Shown: positions 17,423 through 26,485, counted from the first letter of the stretch. The stretch: DNA of 55,031 bases from Pedobacter borealis DSM 19626 (GCF_000708285.2 NZ_JAUG01000098.1:1-55031); one strand, 5' to 3'. The notes: a model not told the origin generated them from the sequence alone. Made by a program: numbers and translations.

Positions 17423-18922
17423 TTACCAGCTTCCGCCAGTACCGCCACCGCTGCTACTGCCGCCACCCCAGCTACTGCTTGATGATGAAGAGCTGCTTGA
17501 AGAAGAGGAACTTGATGATGAACTCGATTCGACCAACATGGCCAATGTGATCCACTTTATAAATTCTGTTTTTTTACAAAAACTGCATTCATTTATCAGC
17601 TTTGCCTGCCCTTCGTGACTGTAAGTGGCCTGTTTAACTGTAACACGTTCATTCAGTTTGTATGTCCTAAAAGCGCATTCGGGGCATTCTGTATAACTGT
17701 TGTGTTTTTCCGCTGGCCATGCCTTAATAATGTGTTCTTTATGGTCTGTGCTTTCCCAAATATCATAATCATAAGCTAAAACCACTTCCTCTTTACGTTG
17801 TCCTGCTGTTAAAAATGGTTTCCCTTCTATATTGATATCGCGATCTACCCGGATCATCGGGTTGTTTTTACTATCCAAAACTGGCTTGAAACGATCAATG
17901 GTTTTAACGCGCTTGATAAGGTGGAGTATAATTGCAATTAAAATTATAGGAGAGAAAAGAACTAACCACCAGTTCTTTTTGTGGAAAGCCACAACGGCAT
18001 CAAAGAAATTTTTATCATCCTGGTGGGCTTTTCTTAATGCCGACAAATAGAAAAGGTAACGAAAGAAAAGCAATATGGCCAGGATAGAAAAAAGAATGTA
18101 AGGGATATGTGCTAATTTTATCTTTTCGAACAGCTCAAAAGCACCAGTAAAAACAAAAATAAAAATAGAAACAAACACAATAAAAAAAACCACTCCACAG
18201 CCTTTAGCTATTATGGTAGCATCATAACTATTTTTGTTCTTGTCAAAGCCTTTTAGATTTAAGCCATTTTTAGCTTGCCTGTTTACAATTTTGAACACCC
18301 CAAAAAATGCGAGCAGGATAATTCCAGTAGGAAGCCAAAAATTTTCGAGTGAACTGTTGCTTTCGTGTTGGGTGAAAAACTGATTGAGCTCTGATTTATT
18401 TTCAGGGTTTAAAATAATTACCCCAATGGCATTAAGGGTATTGGTAATTCCTGTACTGAAATCGTTTTCTCTAAAAGCAGGTAAAAGGTTCTGCTCGGCA
18501 ATATGTTTAAGCTTTACATCTGGCAATACACCTTCAATTCCCGTTCCGGTAATGAACCGGTACTTTCGCCGATCTTTTGAGATAAATAACAATAAGCCAT
18601 TATTGCTGGTTTTTGAACCAATTCCCCAGGTATTAAAAAGCTCAAATGCAAAATCGAAATCTTCTTTATCATGGTCGAAATCGTTAACAATCACCACTGC
18701 TACCTGAACATTGGTTTCATGTTCAAACTGGGCAATGGTATTATTTAAACCCGAAACCGCACTATTTCCCAAAATGCCGTCAGGATCACTTACATAACCT
18801 CCTCCATTGTTTTTTGGGTCTGGTATGTCTTTTACTTTGTAAGCAGTTTGCCCAAAAGTAATATTGGCAACTAAAAGAAAGAATAGTAGGGCAACGGGTT
18901 TAAATAAATAGGTGTTGAGCAT
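17423..18922 (-). CDS. TPM-domain membrane protein with polyserine tail
   Basis: A 499-residue protein. A signal peptide (to about residue 25) precedes a TPM domain (TLP18.3/Psb32/MOLO-1 family) at about 36-170 (YVSDPDGILGNSAVSGLNN, VAVVIVNDFD, NGLLLFISKDRRKYRFITG). Hydrophobic segments follow near 194-211, 240-262, 272-295 and 318-338. A later soluble part has two Cys pairs (CPEC, CSFC) like a small zinc ribbon. The tail has 19 consecutive Ser followed by WGGGSSSGGGTGGSW, the Gly/Ser end common in YgcG-type TPM proteins. Ser codons are mixed (TCN and AGY), so the tract is not a simple slippage product. It is first in an operon with the S26-like gene. Molecular function unknown. Confidence 0.8.
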   Translation of the reverse strand: MLNTYLFKPVALLFFLLVANITFGQTAYKVKDIPDPKNNGGGYVSDPDGILGNSAVSGLNNTIAQFEHETNVQVAVVIVNDFDHDKEDFDFAFELFNTWGIGSKTSNNGLLLFISKDRRKYRFITGTGIEGVLPDVKLKHIAEQNLLPAFRENDFSTGITNTLNAIGVIILNPENKSELNQFFTQHESNSSLENFWLPTGIILLAFFGVFKIVNRQAKNGLNLKGFDKNKNSYDATIIAKGCGVVFFIVFVSIFIFVFTGAFELFEKIKLAHIPYILFSILAILLFFRYLFYLSALRKAHQDDKNFFDAVVAFHKKNWWLVLFSPIILIAIILHLIKRVKTIDRFKPVLDSKNNPMIRVDRDINIEGKPFLTAGQRKEEVVLAYDYDIWESTDHKEHIIKAWPAEKHNSYTECPECAFRTYKLNERVTVKQATYSHEGQAKLINECSFCKKTEFIKWITLAMLVESSSSSSSSSSSSSSSSSSSWGGGSSSGGGTGGSW

Positions 18923-18982
18923 CGTATAAATTTAGGTGTAAGGTTTTTACATCATCATTTAACAACTGAGTACCAATATGGC

Positions 18983-19813
18983 TTACTCTTTTAATATTTT
19001 AGCCAATACCTTATCCAGTTTTGCTTTATCTTTCATGTAGGCTTCCAAATCGTAAAGTTGCACGGTTTTAAATTCTATCGGGTGGCTTTCGCTCTGTAAA
19101 GAAATATAACCTGATGTTAATGGTTTGCCATCTATTTTAACTTTTGGGTCGAAATTAGAAACGCTGCCACCACCAATTTGAGGTTTAGTATATTCTAATA
19201 CTACTTCGCCAGCAATAATATGTTTGATAACCGAATCACCTAACACTAAAAATTCTGCGGTTACCCATTGGTCGCCAGCGTAAGTTTTCGATTTAGAATC
19301 CAGGCAGTGCGGTGTAAATAATTTGCCATTATAGTTAATTAATGTGCCAGGGGTACATACGTTGCTGGTGTGACGTTCATGCTCTCCATCACCACCCAGA
19401 ATCTGTCCTTCAATTGAAATCGGGAAATCCTGATCTTTCAACATCGTTGCCGGGTCTTGGCAATGTAACATGGCACCACTATTTCTGGTTGCCCAACCTT
19501 CACCACCTTTAGCCTGATCGCCAACAAAACGATAAGTTACTTTTAAAAGATAGGCCGAAAACGGTTTTTTGTAGAAAATATGTCCGTATTGTCTGTCAAA
19601 TTCGTTGTATCCATCATAACTCACTTTCATCACGCCATTTTCTACGCGAAAAGTGTTGGCATAATTTTCTTTGTATTCGTGTTTGGCGATTTTAATGTTC
19701 CAATCTTTTAAATCTTTCCCATTAAAGAGATTGATCCAGCCTTTTTGAGCGTTTGCATTCAGAATAGTAAGCGATAAAAATAATACCGCAAGATAAATTG
19801 ATTTTAATTTCAT
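18983..19813 (-). CDS. Secreted DUF1080 (3-keto-disaccharide hydrolase-like) protein
   Basis: About 276 residues. The signal peptide MKLKSIYLAVLFLSLTILNA precedes one DUF1080 domain, a concanavalin-like jellyroll. Typical family text is GWINLFNGKDLKDWNIKI, NSGAMLHCQ, SIEGQILGG, and PLTSGYISLQSESHPIEFK near the end. Members are linked to hydrolysis of 3-keto-glycosides in Bacteroidota; activity here is inferred. I choose ATG 19813, which directly begins the signal peptide; a TTG at 19870 would put 19 odd residues before it. It is a single gene, probably periplasmic. Confidence 0.85.
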   Translation of the reverse strand: MKLKSIYLAVLFLSLTILNANAQKGWINLFNGKDLKDWNIKIAKHEYKENYANTFRVENGVMKVSYDGYNEFDRQYGHIFYKKPFSAYLLKVTYRFVGDQAKGGEGWATRNSGAMLHCQDPATMLKDQDFPISIEGQILGGDGEHERHTSNVCTPGTLINYNGKLFTPHCLDSKSKTYAGDQWVTAEFLVLGDSVIKHIIAGEVVLEYTKPQIGGGSVSNFDPKVKIDGKPLTSGYISLQSESHPIEFKTVQLYDLEAYMKDKAKLDKVLAKILKE

Positions 19814-20120
19814 AGTAACATTTGGGTTGAATGCTAAAAATATGAATTTTTTTTTGAAGTCAAAGGTCAATAGCCAGATAGCTCATGGTTGATAGTCTTG
19901 TAGCCCATAGCTTGGAACAAGTTAACCGATTAACAATTACCTTAGAGATACGTCATTTCGACTGAAGCACCGCGGAATGGAGAAATCTATTTAGTCTAAA
20001 ATTCCTAGTCTTAAGACGATTACCTAAGCTATGGTATTTGGGATGCAGCGATAGATATCAGTTAACCGATTTAAACAATTAACCATTGACCAATGAACTA
20101 ATGACTAGTGAACCGATGAA
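19814..20120. other. Intergenic stretch with low-complexity and interspersed elements
   Basis: No gene was found. At about 19951-19991 lies CGTCATTTCGACTGAAGC...GGAGAAATCT, a member of the family also seen inverted at about 41148-41201. From about 20060 to 20130 a low-complexity tract (ACCGATTTAAACAATTAACC, CCAATGAACTAATGACTAG) runs into the last codons of cmk. Confidence 0.6.
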
Positions 20121-20801
20121 CTAATGAACCAAAAACGGTTGCACTCTTTCCAATGCAAAACCTAATTGTTCTTCCTGTGTAAGATCGGTATTATCTAAAA
20201 TAATGGCATCATCAGCCCTAATCAACGGACTTTCCTTACGGGTGGTATCGGCATAATCGCGATGGGCAAGGTTTTCAAAAACCTCTTCCAGAGTAGTTTC
20301 GTTATTGCCTTTGCTCTCCAGTTCCTTAAATCTGCGTTCAGCCCTGATTTTCGGATCAGCTGTCATAAAAAATTTCACAGGGGCATCAGGGAAAACCGTA
20401 GTGCCAATATCACGGCCATCCATCACGATGTTTTTCGATTTACCCATGCGCTGCTGTTGCTTCACCATTTCATGACGCACAATTTTATGTGCCGAAACCT
20501 CGCTTACATTTTCAGAAACAGGCATTAAGCGGATTTCATCAGAAACCTCTTCACCATTAAGGGTAATATGGGATTCGTAATCACGGGAGTGGAAATTCAG
20601 TTCGATGTGCTGTAAAGCATCAACAATTTTAGCATCATCAGTAATATCGATGTTATTTCTTAAGAAGTATAGCGTAACGGCACGGTACATCGCTCCGCTA
20701 TCTACATAAATAAAACCTAATTTTTTAGCCAGTGCTTTTGCTAAAGTACTTTTTCCGCAAGATGAGTAGCCATCTATTGCTATTACCAGGTTTTTCTTCA
20801 T
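20121..20801 (-). CDS. cmk: Cytidylate kinase
   Basis: Phosphorylates CMP and dCMP with ATP in the cytoplasm. The 226-residue protein starts MKKNLVIAIDGYSSCGKST, with the P-loop at about residues 11-19. DSGAMYRAVTLYFL, the insert NMP-binding region and MDGRDIGTTVFPDA are diagnostic. I choose the ATG at 20801; the frame is open to a TTG at 20873, but the extra 24 residues have no counterpart in the family. The last codons merge into a low-complexity AACCAATGAAC tract, so the C-terminal few residues may be poorly conserved. Ferritin is divergent upstream. Confidence 0.95.
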   Translation of the reverse strand: MKKNLVIAIDGYSSCGKSTLAKALAKKLGFIYVDSGAMYRAVTLYFLRNNIDITDDAKIVDALQHIELNFHSRDYESHITLNGEEVSDEIRLMPVSENVSEVSAHKIVRHEMVKQQQRMGKSKNIVMDGRDIGTTVFPDAPVKFFMTADPKIRAERRFKELESKGNNETTLEEVFENLAHRDYADTTRKESPLIRADDAIILDNTDLTQEEQLGFALERVQPFLVH

Positions 20802-20931
20802 CGTAGCGCAAAGGTAAAAAATAGAAACAGAATGCTGAATTTTTTTAAAGGTATAAAGATAGATTCTAAACAAGATAATGCTAAAACATTGATTTGCTGG
20901 ATGTGTTTAATTATAAAATAAAAACACGATT

Positions 20932-21456
20932 ATGTTGTTATCTGAAAGAATGTTGGAGGCGCTGAATAACCAGGTTAAACTGGAAGCCGAATCGTCGCAA
21001 GTTTATCTGGGAATTGCTTCATGGTTAGAAACCCAGCCAGGTTTAGAAGGTTATACCGAATTTTTCTACCGTCAGAGTGAAGAAGAACGTCATCATATGC
21101 TTAAGCTGATTCATTATATCAATGATCGTGATGGGCATGCGATGATTACTGCTCTTGAAATGCCCAAAAACTCTTTCGGACAGGTTATAGAGGTATTTCA
21201 GGATTTTCTGGATAATGAATTATTGGTATCTAAAAGTATTAACGATTTGGTAGAACTTTCGCTGAATGAGAAAGATTACCTTACATTTAAATTTTTGCAA
21301 TGGTATTTAGATGAACAACTGGAAGAGGAAAAAATGGCGAAAACGATGTTAGAGAAACTTCAATTGGTGGGCAGCGATAGGGGAGGTATTTACCAATTGG
21401 ATAAAGATATTGTAGGTTTACGTAGCAAGGTCAGCGAATCGAAAGAGGAAGAATAA
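20932..21456 (+). CDS. Non-heme ferritin
   Basis: Stores iron as a 24-subunit shell with ferroxidase activity. The 174 residues have the four-helix pattern. Ferroxidase ligands are visible: E18 in VKLEAESSQVYL, E51 and H54 in SEEERHHMLK, a Glu near 94 in FLDNELLVSKS, and Gln/Glu in the DEQLEEEKMA helix. This matches the bacterial FtnA type (no heme-binding Met layer was assigned). The acidic KESKEEE-like end is extended. It is followed after 38 bases by arfB on the same strand, which has its own -7 box, so the two need not share a transcript. No iron-regulator site was recognised. Confidence 0.94.
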   Translation: MLLSERMLEALNNQVKLEAESSQVYLGIASWLETQPGLEGYTEFFYRQSEEERHHMLKLIHYINDRDGHAMITALEMPKNSFGQVIEVFQDFLDNELLVSKSINDLVELSLNEKDYLTFKFLQWYLDEQLEEEKMAKTMLEKLQLVGSDRGGIYQLDKDIVGLRSKVSESKEEE

Positions 21457-21482
21457 TCTGTTTTTATTAAATTCCAAATTAT

Positions 21483-21490
21483 TACTTTTG
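21483..21490 (+). promoter_or_regulatory. Bacteroidota -7 box before arfB
   Basis: TACTTTTG matches TAnnTTTG exactly and ends 4 bases before the arfB ATG. If used, transcription would start about at the ATG, giving a leaderless or near-leaderless mRNA. No good -33 box is visible. Confidence 0.45.
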
Positions 21491-21494
21491 CGGC

Positions 21495-21902
21495 ATGTTG
21501 CCTACAAGAGAAGAAATTTTACGGTCTGTTACTTTCAAAACTTCCAGAAGTGGGGGTAAGGGTGGACAAAATGTAAATAAAGTTTCGAGTAAGGTAGAAT
21601 TAATTTTCGATCTGGAAACAGCTTTTTATTTAGACGAAGATGAAAAGACACGCTTAAAGGAAAAACTGGAAAATCGACTAGATTCTGAAGGTCTGTTACA
21701 TATTGTTTCGCAAGAGGATAGGAGCCAGCTTTTAAACAAAGAGAAAACCATTGTAAAACTTATCGATTTATTAAAACGATCGCTTGTTGTACAAAAAAAA
21801 CGAAAACCCACCAAAATACCTAAAGGCGTTATAGAAAAAAGGCTAAAAAATAAGGCCTCTACAGCTGAAAAGAAAAAAAATCGAAAAGTAACTGATTTTT
21901 AA
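21495..21902 (+). CDS. arfB: Alternative ribosome-rescue factor ArfB (peptidyl-tRNA hydrolase)
   Basis: Releases peptides from ribosomes stalled at the 3' end of broken mRNA. The 135 residues have the catalytic loop SGGKGGQNVNKV (GGQ near residues 22-24), the short release-factor domain 3, and a basic tail (KRSLVVQKKRKPTKIPKG ... AEKKKNRKVTDF) that enters the empty mRNA channel. The length is normal for ArfB/YaeJ and too short for a full release factor. It follows ferritin closely but has its own promoter-like box. No domain appears missing. Confidence 0.93.
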   Translation: MLPTREEILRSVTFKTSRSGGKGGQNVNKVSSKVELIFDLETAFYLDEDEKTRLKEKLENRLDSEGLLHIVSQEDRSQLLNKEKTIVKLIDLLKRSLVVQKKRKPTKIPKGVIEKRLKNKASTAEKKKNRKVTDF

Positions 21903-21959
21903 TGCTTTATATATTTATTATTAATCTGAGTTCGATTAATAATATCTTTAATCATCTTT

Positions 21960-22022
21960 TGACGATCGCTTGGGACAATGAACTATTCAACAATGAAACA
22001 AAATTAACAATCAAACAATTGC
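21960..22022. repeat. Low-complexity AACAATGAAC tract at the end of the LpxR gene
   Basis: CAATGAACTATTCAACAATG and ACAATCAAACAATT run directly up to the stop of the minus-strand LpxR-like gene. It resembles the tracts next to the pyrB and cmk stops. Confidence 0.5.
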
Positions 22023-22973
22023 CTAACTCTTCCCAAACCGATAATACAAACTCAAACCACCGTAATTCTGTGCTTTAGCCACACTTTTAACTTCCTTGGT
22101 TTTAAAAATGATATTGAAATCGGCAGTAAATCTTTTTGAGCTATAATTTACACCAAACTGTTGCTCAAAAACAATCGGTTTTACGCCAAAAGTTAATGGA
22201 CTGTTGTCATTAAAAAGACTTCCCTGTATAGTGGCATCGTAGGCAACAAAGTTTAGCTGTGGTTTTACGTAAAAGAAAAATTCCGAGCTGTTTAAGCTTT
22301 TGGTTTTTGAATTTCCGATCACCGCGTTGTGATAGGCACTGTTGAATAATTGATTTAGTTTACCGGCCCTAAAAAGCACCGATGCACCCAAACCCGAAAA
22401 AGTTGTTCCTAAATTGGCATAACCCTGTGCACTGATATCCAAGATAGGGTCTTCAGGTCTAAGCAGCAGTTTGCTATAATTTGCGGCAAGGTTTACGGCC
22501 AGTTCGTTTTTAATCTGGTAATCCCAACCTGCAGGGGTATAAAACCCTACGGTTTTATGTAGGAAACGCTGTGCTGTTTGGGCAAGCGAGTTAGGGCCAA
22601 CTGTTCCCAATTCTACACTGGTTTTTAAAACGCTCTCATTTTTATAGAAAACAGAATATGCACCACTGGCATAAAGATAACCCGCAAAAGGCCTGTCCTG
22701 GTCTTCCTTGTTAGGAACCTGGCCCCAATAAGGCGTATACATTTTCTGCCCGGCAGAAATTTCATAGGTCTTTTTCTCTATTTTATCTGATAGCTTTTCA
22801 GTATTAATGGCATGGCGGAAGTAGATAAATAATCCGTTGGTATAATATCGATCGTTTAAAGTAGCCAAATAAGCATCGTTTTCAGTTTTAAAACCGAATT
22901 CGTTTTTAAAAGATTGAGCGAAACTGGTTGAAACAACCAAACAAAAAACTATAGTGAATAAAAATGATCTCAT
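22023..22973 (-). CDS. LpxR-family lipid A 3'-O-deacylase
   Basis: An outer-membrane barrel enzyme that removes the 3'-acyloxyacyl chain of lipid A (family role). The 316 residues include a signal peptide (ending SFAQ at residue 20). Active-site signatures are ENDAYLATLNDRYYTNG near residues 31-47 and LGTVGPNSLAQTAQRFLHKT near 122-141, with H139 at the position of the catalytic His, then GWDYQIKNE. The chain ends as a barrel with an aromatic residue near the C-terminus (YYRFGKS). It lies downstream of the Lon terminator on the same strand, so it is probably its own unit. Activity on this organism's lipid A is inference. Confidence 0.88.
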   Translation of the reverse strand: MRSFLFTIVFCLVVSTSFAQSFKNEFGFKTENDAYLATLNDRYYTNGLFIYFRHAINTEKLSDKIEKKTYEISAGQKMYTPYWGQVPNKEDQDRPFAGYLYASGAYSVFYKNESVLKTSVELGTVGPNSLAQTAQRFLHKTVGFYTPAGWDYQIKNELAVNLAANYSKLLLRPEDPILDISAQGYANLGTTFSGLGASVLFRAGKLNQLFNSAYHNAVIGNSKTKSLNSSEFFFYVKPQLNFVAYDATIQGSLFNDNSPLTFGVKPIVFEQQFGVNYSSKRFTADFNIIFKTKEVKSVAKAQNYGGLSLYYRFGKS

Positions 22974-23002
22974 AAAAAAAGCCCAGGCAATTTACCTAGG
23001 CT
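22974..23002 (-). terminator. Intrinsic terminator of lon
   Basis: On the minus strand AGCCTAGG ... CCTGGGCT forms an 8-bp stem (one G-U pair) followed by seven T's. It lies 55 bases after the lon stop and ends just before the LpxR gene start at 22973. Confidence 0.85.
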
Positions 23003-23057
23003 ATAAAAGTATTTATTGTAATTGGATTTTTGATTGTTAATCCAAAAGAATTAGCAA

Positions 23058-25529
23058 TTAGTTTACAATCGGTGCAATTTTAACACTTAAATCTAAAGGT
23101 TTTTTAACCTTGTTTTTGGTTAAAGCCAACTCAATTACTTCACTCATTTCGGTTACATAATGGAATTTTAAATCCTTGATGTAACTTTCTTTAATCTCTA
23201 AAATATCCTTACGGTTGCTTTTGCAAAGGATAATTTCTTTAATGTTTGCTCTTTTTGCCGCTAGGATCTTTTCTTTGATACCACCAACCGGAAGTACTTT
23301 TCCCCGTAAAGTAATCTCACCAGTCATAGCTAAATGCTGTTTCACCTTACGTTGTGTAAATGCCGACGTTAGGGCGGTAAGCATCGTTACCCCGGCCGAA
23401 GGTCCGTCTTTTGGTGTAGCACCTGCAGGCACGTGAACGTGAACATCCCAGTTGTCAAATAAACTGTAGTCTATATCAAATTCGGCTGCATGGGCGCGTA
23501 AATAAGCTAGCGCGATAACCGCTGATTCTTTCATTACATCGCCAAGGTTACCTGTTAAGGTTAATTTTCCTTTTCCTGGGCTTAAACTCGATTCGATGAA
23601 TAAAATATCACCTCCTACGCTTGTCCAGGCTAAGCCAGTTACTACCCCAGCTACTTCATTGCCTTCGTATAAGTCTTTATCGTAAATAGGCGCACCTAAA
23701 ATACGCTCTACATCATCATTGCTTAAATTGGAATCGTAGGTTTCTTCCATCGCAATTTTTGTAGCCACACCACGTACCAAAGAACCTATTTTTTTCTCCA
23801 AACCACGCACACCAGATTCTCTGGTATAATCTTCAATCACTTTTTCGATCAGCGGCGTTTTTAGGTTAATATCCTTGGTTTGTAAACCATGGTTTTCTTT
23901 CTGTTTAGGCAACAGGTATTTTTTAGCGATTTCTATTTTTTCTTCAATCGTATATCCATTTACTTCAATAATCTCCATACGATCTAACAAAGCAGGTTGT
24001 ATGGTGCTTAAAGAATTTGCTGTTGCAATAAACAGGATGTTGGATAAATCGTAATCCATTTCTACATAATGATCGTAGAAGGCGCTGTTTTGTTCAGGGT
24101 CTAATACTTCAAGCAAAGCTGATGATGGATCGCCGCGGTGGTCGGTTCCTACTTTATCAATCTCATCCAAAACAAAAACAGGATTATCTGCCCCCGCTTT
24201 TTTAATAGAGGAAATAATACGGCCTGGCATTGCACCTATGTAAGTTTTACGGTGGCCACGGATTTCTGCTTCATCGCGGATACCGCCTAAAGCCATACGT
24301 ACATACTTACGGCCTAGCGCTTTCGCAATAGATTTTCCTAAAGATGTTTTACCAACTCCCGGAGGGCCAACCAAACATAAGATTGGCGCTTTCATATTAC
24401 GCTTTAATTTTAAAACGGCTAAGTATTCTATAATGCGTTGCTTAACTTTTTCTAAACCAAAGTGATCTTTATCTAAGATACGTTGTGCTCTTTTTAGGTC
24501 GAAATTATCTTTCGTAAACTCGCTCCAGGGTAAATCTAAAAGAAGTTCCAAATAATTTAACTGAACAGAGTAATCCGGTGCAGCAGGGTTCATTCTACCC
24601 AGCTTATCTAGCTCCTTATCAAAATGTTCGGCAACTGCTTTTGCCCATTTTTTCTTCTTGGCTTTTTCTTGCAAAGCATCGAATTCTAAATCGGCAGAGC
24701 TGCCTCCCAATTCTTCCTGAATGGTTTTTAGCTGTTGGTTTAAAAAATAATCACGTTGTTGCTTGTCTAAATCCGTACGTACTTTCGATTGGATCTGATT
24801 TCTCAGCTCCAGCATCTGCAATTCGACCATTAAAAGCTCCATTACCTTTTGCGCTCTTTCCTGCAATTTATCCATTTCAAGGATTTTTTGCTTATCGGCC
24901 ATTTCGGCATTCATATTTGACGAAATGAAATTGATCAAAAATGAATTGCTCTCGATGTTTTTAAGTGCAATACTGGCTTCACTCGGAATATTTGGTGATA
25001 GCTGGATAATCTGAGCAGACATTTCGCGGATAGAAGCGATTAATGTTTTAAACTCTTTATCTGCTTTGTGCTTTTGTTCTTCGAATTTTTTAACAACTGC
25101 TTTAATGTAAGGTTCGTTCTGTACCTCTTCAATTAAGCTGAAACGTTGTTTGCCCTGGATAATTACTGTGGTATTCCCATCAGGCATCTGCAATAGCTTA
25201 ATGATGTTTGCAACCGTACCAACTGTGTTAAGTTGCTCAAACGTAGGGTCTTCAATGGAAACGTCTTTTTGAGAAACAACCCCAATAATCTTATTTCCTT
25301 TGTAAGCTTCCTTAATTAATTTAATCGATTTATCTCTTCCAACTGTAATAGGAATAACTACTCCTGGAAATAAAACTGTGTTTCGCAAAGGCAATATAGC
25401 CAACGTTTCGGGCGTTTCCTCATTGTTCATTTCCTCTTCGTCTTGTTGAGACATTAAGGGAAAAAATTCGGTATCCTCATTTATGATTGGCATTGCTGTA
25501 TGGAAATCAAATATATCTTGTTTACTCAT
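23058..25529 (-). CDS. lon: ATP-dependent protease Lon
   Basis: Degrades misfolded and regulatory proteins in the cytoplasm. About 823 residues: LAN substrate-binding domain (about 40-250, LAILPLRNTVLFPGVVIPI), AAA+ domain (Walker A GPPGVGKTS with K394; Walker B PVFVLDEIDKV) and the serine-lysine protease domain (KDGPSAGVTM with S711; GGIKEKILAAKR with K754, 43 residues later as in E. coli Lon). I choose ATG 25529; the frame is open to a TTG at 25553. The first 30 residues are acidic and variable. It is a single-gene unit with its own terminator. No heat-shock element was identified. Confidence 0.97.
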   Translation of the reverse strand: MSKQDIFDFHTAMPIINEDTEFFPLMSQQDEEEMNNEETPETLAILPLRNTVLFPGVVIPITVGRDKSIKLIKEAYKGNKIIGVVSQKDVSIEDPTFEQLNTVGTVANIIKLLQMPDGNTTVIIQGKQRFSLIEEVQNEPYIKAVVKKFEEQKHKADKEFKTLIASIREMSAQIIQLSPNIPSEASIALKNIESNSFLINFISSNMNAEMADKQKILEMDKLQERAQKVMELLMVELQMLELRNQIQSKVRTDLDKQQRDYFLNQQLKTIQEELGGSSADLEFDALQEKAKKKKWAKAVAEHFDKELDKLGRMNPAAPDYSVQLNYLELLLDLPWSEFTKDNFDLKRAQRILDKDHFGLEKVKQRIIEYLAVLKLKRNMKAPILCLVGPPGVGKTSLGKSIAKALGRKYVRMALGGIRDEAEIRGHRKTYIGAMPGRIISSIKKAGADNPVFVLDEIDKVGTDHRGDPSSALLEVLDPEQNSAFYDHYVEMDYDLSNILFIATANSLSTIQPALLDRMEIIEVNGYTIEEKIEIAKKYLLPKQKENHGLQTKDINLKTPLIEKVIEDYTRESGVRGLEKKIGSLVRGVATKIAMEETYDSNLSNDDVERILGAPIYDKDLYEGNEVAGVVTGLAWTSVGGDILFIESSLSPGKGKLTLTGNLGDVMKESAVIALAYLRAHAAEFDIDYSLFDNWDVHVHVPAGATPKDGPSAGVTMLTALTSAFTQRKVKQHLAMTGEITLRGKVLPVGGIKEKILAAKRANIKEIILCKSNRKDILEIKESYIKDLKFHYVTEMSEVIELALTKNKVKKPLDLSVKIAPIVN

Positions 25530-25846
25530 TATCACATTTTCCGCTAACGACAAACTGGCAGTTTAATCGTATTCACTTTGTTTAATTTTGGTATTAAGTT
25601 AATAAATTCAACTCTTGTGCCAAAGTGAAAATAATATTAATCTTATGTTAAAAAGGCAGCGTAATATAAATATTTTTGCCAATATCATATAAAGCATATT
25701 TTAGCGTTTAAGCTAGTGTTTAGGGTATTTGGTTTTGAATGAAAGAAAATTAAAAACTTTTAAATTATCAGAATAGGATTATATTGCAAAAAATTTCTCC
25801 TATAAATTTGGTTAGGCGTTAGATTTGTTAAACTTATTACTCATAC
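25530..25846. promoter_or_regulatory. Divergent intergenic region with two -7 boxes
   Basis: No gene was found between lon and the TPR gene. Facing the TPR gene are TAAATTTG (25803-25810) and TAGATTTG (25820-25827), both exact TAnnTTTG matches. A TTG at 25784-25786 could serve as a -33 box for the first, with a short 16-base gap. The minus-strand promoter of lon must also lie here, but I could not pick a clear box. Confidence 0.45.
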
Positions 25847-26467
25847 ATGAACTATTTTAAAAAGGCGATTTTAGGATTAATTATTTTTACATCAACCAGT
25901 AGTTTCGCACAAAGCAATTACGATAGAAGCATGCAGGCTATTATGAAAGGTGATTATAAAACTGCCGCTATACAATTAGAAAAAGCTGATGCTAAAACTC
26001 CTGACAATGCAACCGTACTCCAGATGCTTGGATATTCTTATTTCCAAAATCGCGAATACGAGAAATGTATTGCAACTTACAGCCGTTTATTAACCATCAA
26101 ACCATCTGAAGTTTCTGCATATTATTACCGTGGGATAGCAAGATTAAAAATCGCTAACGATCCCAAAGAGTCGTTAAATACTATGCGCGAGAATTTTTAT
26201 TTGGCATCTCTCAAAGATTTTACAAAAGCCATTGAAATTAATGGTGATGAAGATGCTCAAATGTTTCAGAACCGTGGCTTAGCTTATAAGGATTATGCAA
26301 TTTTCAGATCTTTTAAAGCGAAGAAAAAAGAAGAAAAGGCGGCTTGCGTAGCTTTGTTCAACAATTCTATCGCTGATTTTCAGAAGGTATTAACCTTGCA
26401 GCCCTTAAGAAAAGATATTATTGATTGGGTAACCTACGATAAGGCGCAGATTGCTAGCCTAAAATAA
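25847..26467 (+). CDS. Small secreted TPR protein
   Basis: A 206-residue protein. The signal peptide (MNYFKKAILGLIIFTSTSSFAQ) is followed by three to four TPR units: YDRSMQAIMKGDYKTAAIQL, TVLQMLGYSYFQNREYEKC, EVSAYYYRGIARLKI and AQMFQNRGLAYKDYAI, plus a partial unit at the end. It is probably periplasmic and involved in protein contacts. No enzyme domain is present. It is a lone gene on the plus strand, bounded by lon (divergent) and a lipoprotein gene (convergent), with an intrinsic terminator after it. Specific function unknown. Confidence 0.75.
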   Translation: MNYFKKAILGLIIFTSTSSFAQSNYDRSMQAIMKGDYKTAAIQLEKADAKTPDNATVLQMLGYSYFQNREYEKCIATYSRLLTIKPSEVSAYYYRGIARLKIANDPKESLNTMRENFYLASLKDFTKAIEINGDEDAQMFQNRGLAYKDYAIFRSFKAKKKEEKAACVALFNNSIADFQKVLTLQPLRKDIIDWVTYDKAQIASLK

Positions 26468-26485
26468 AATATAACCTTTAAAGAA

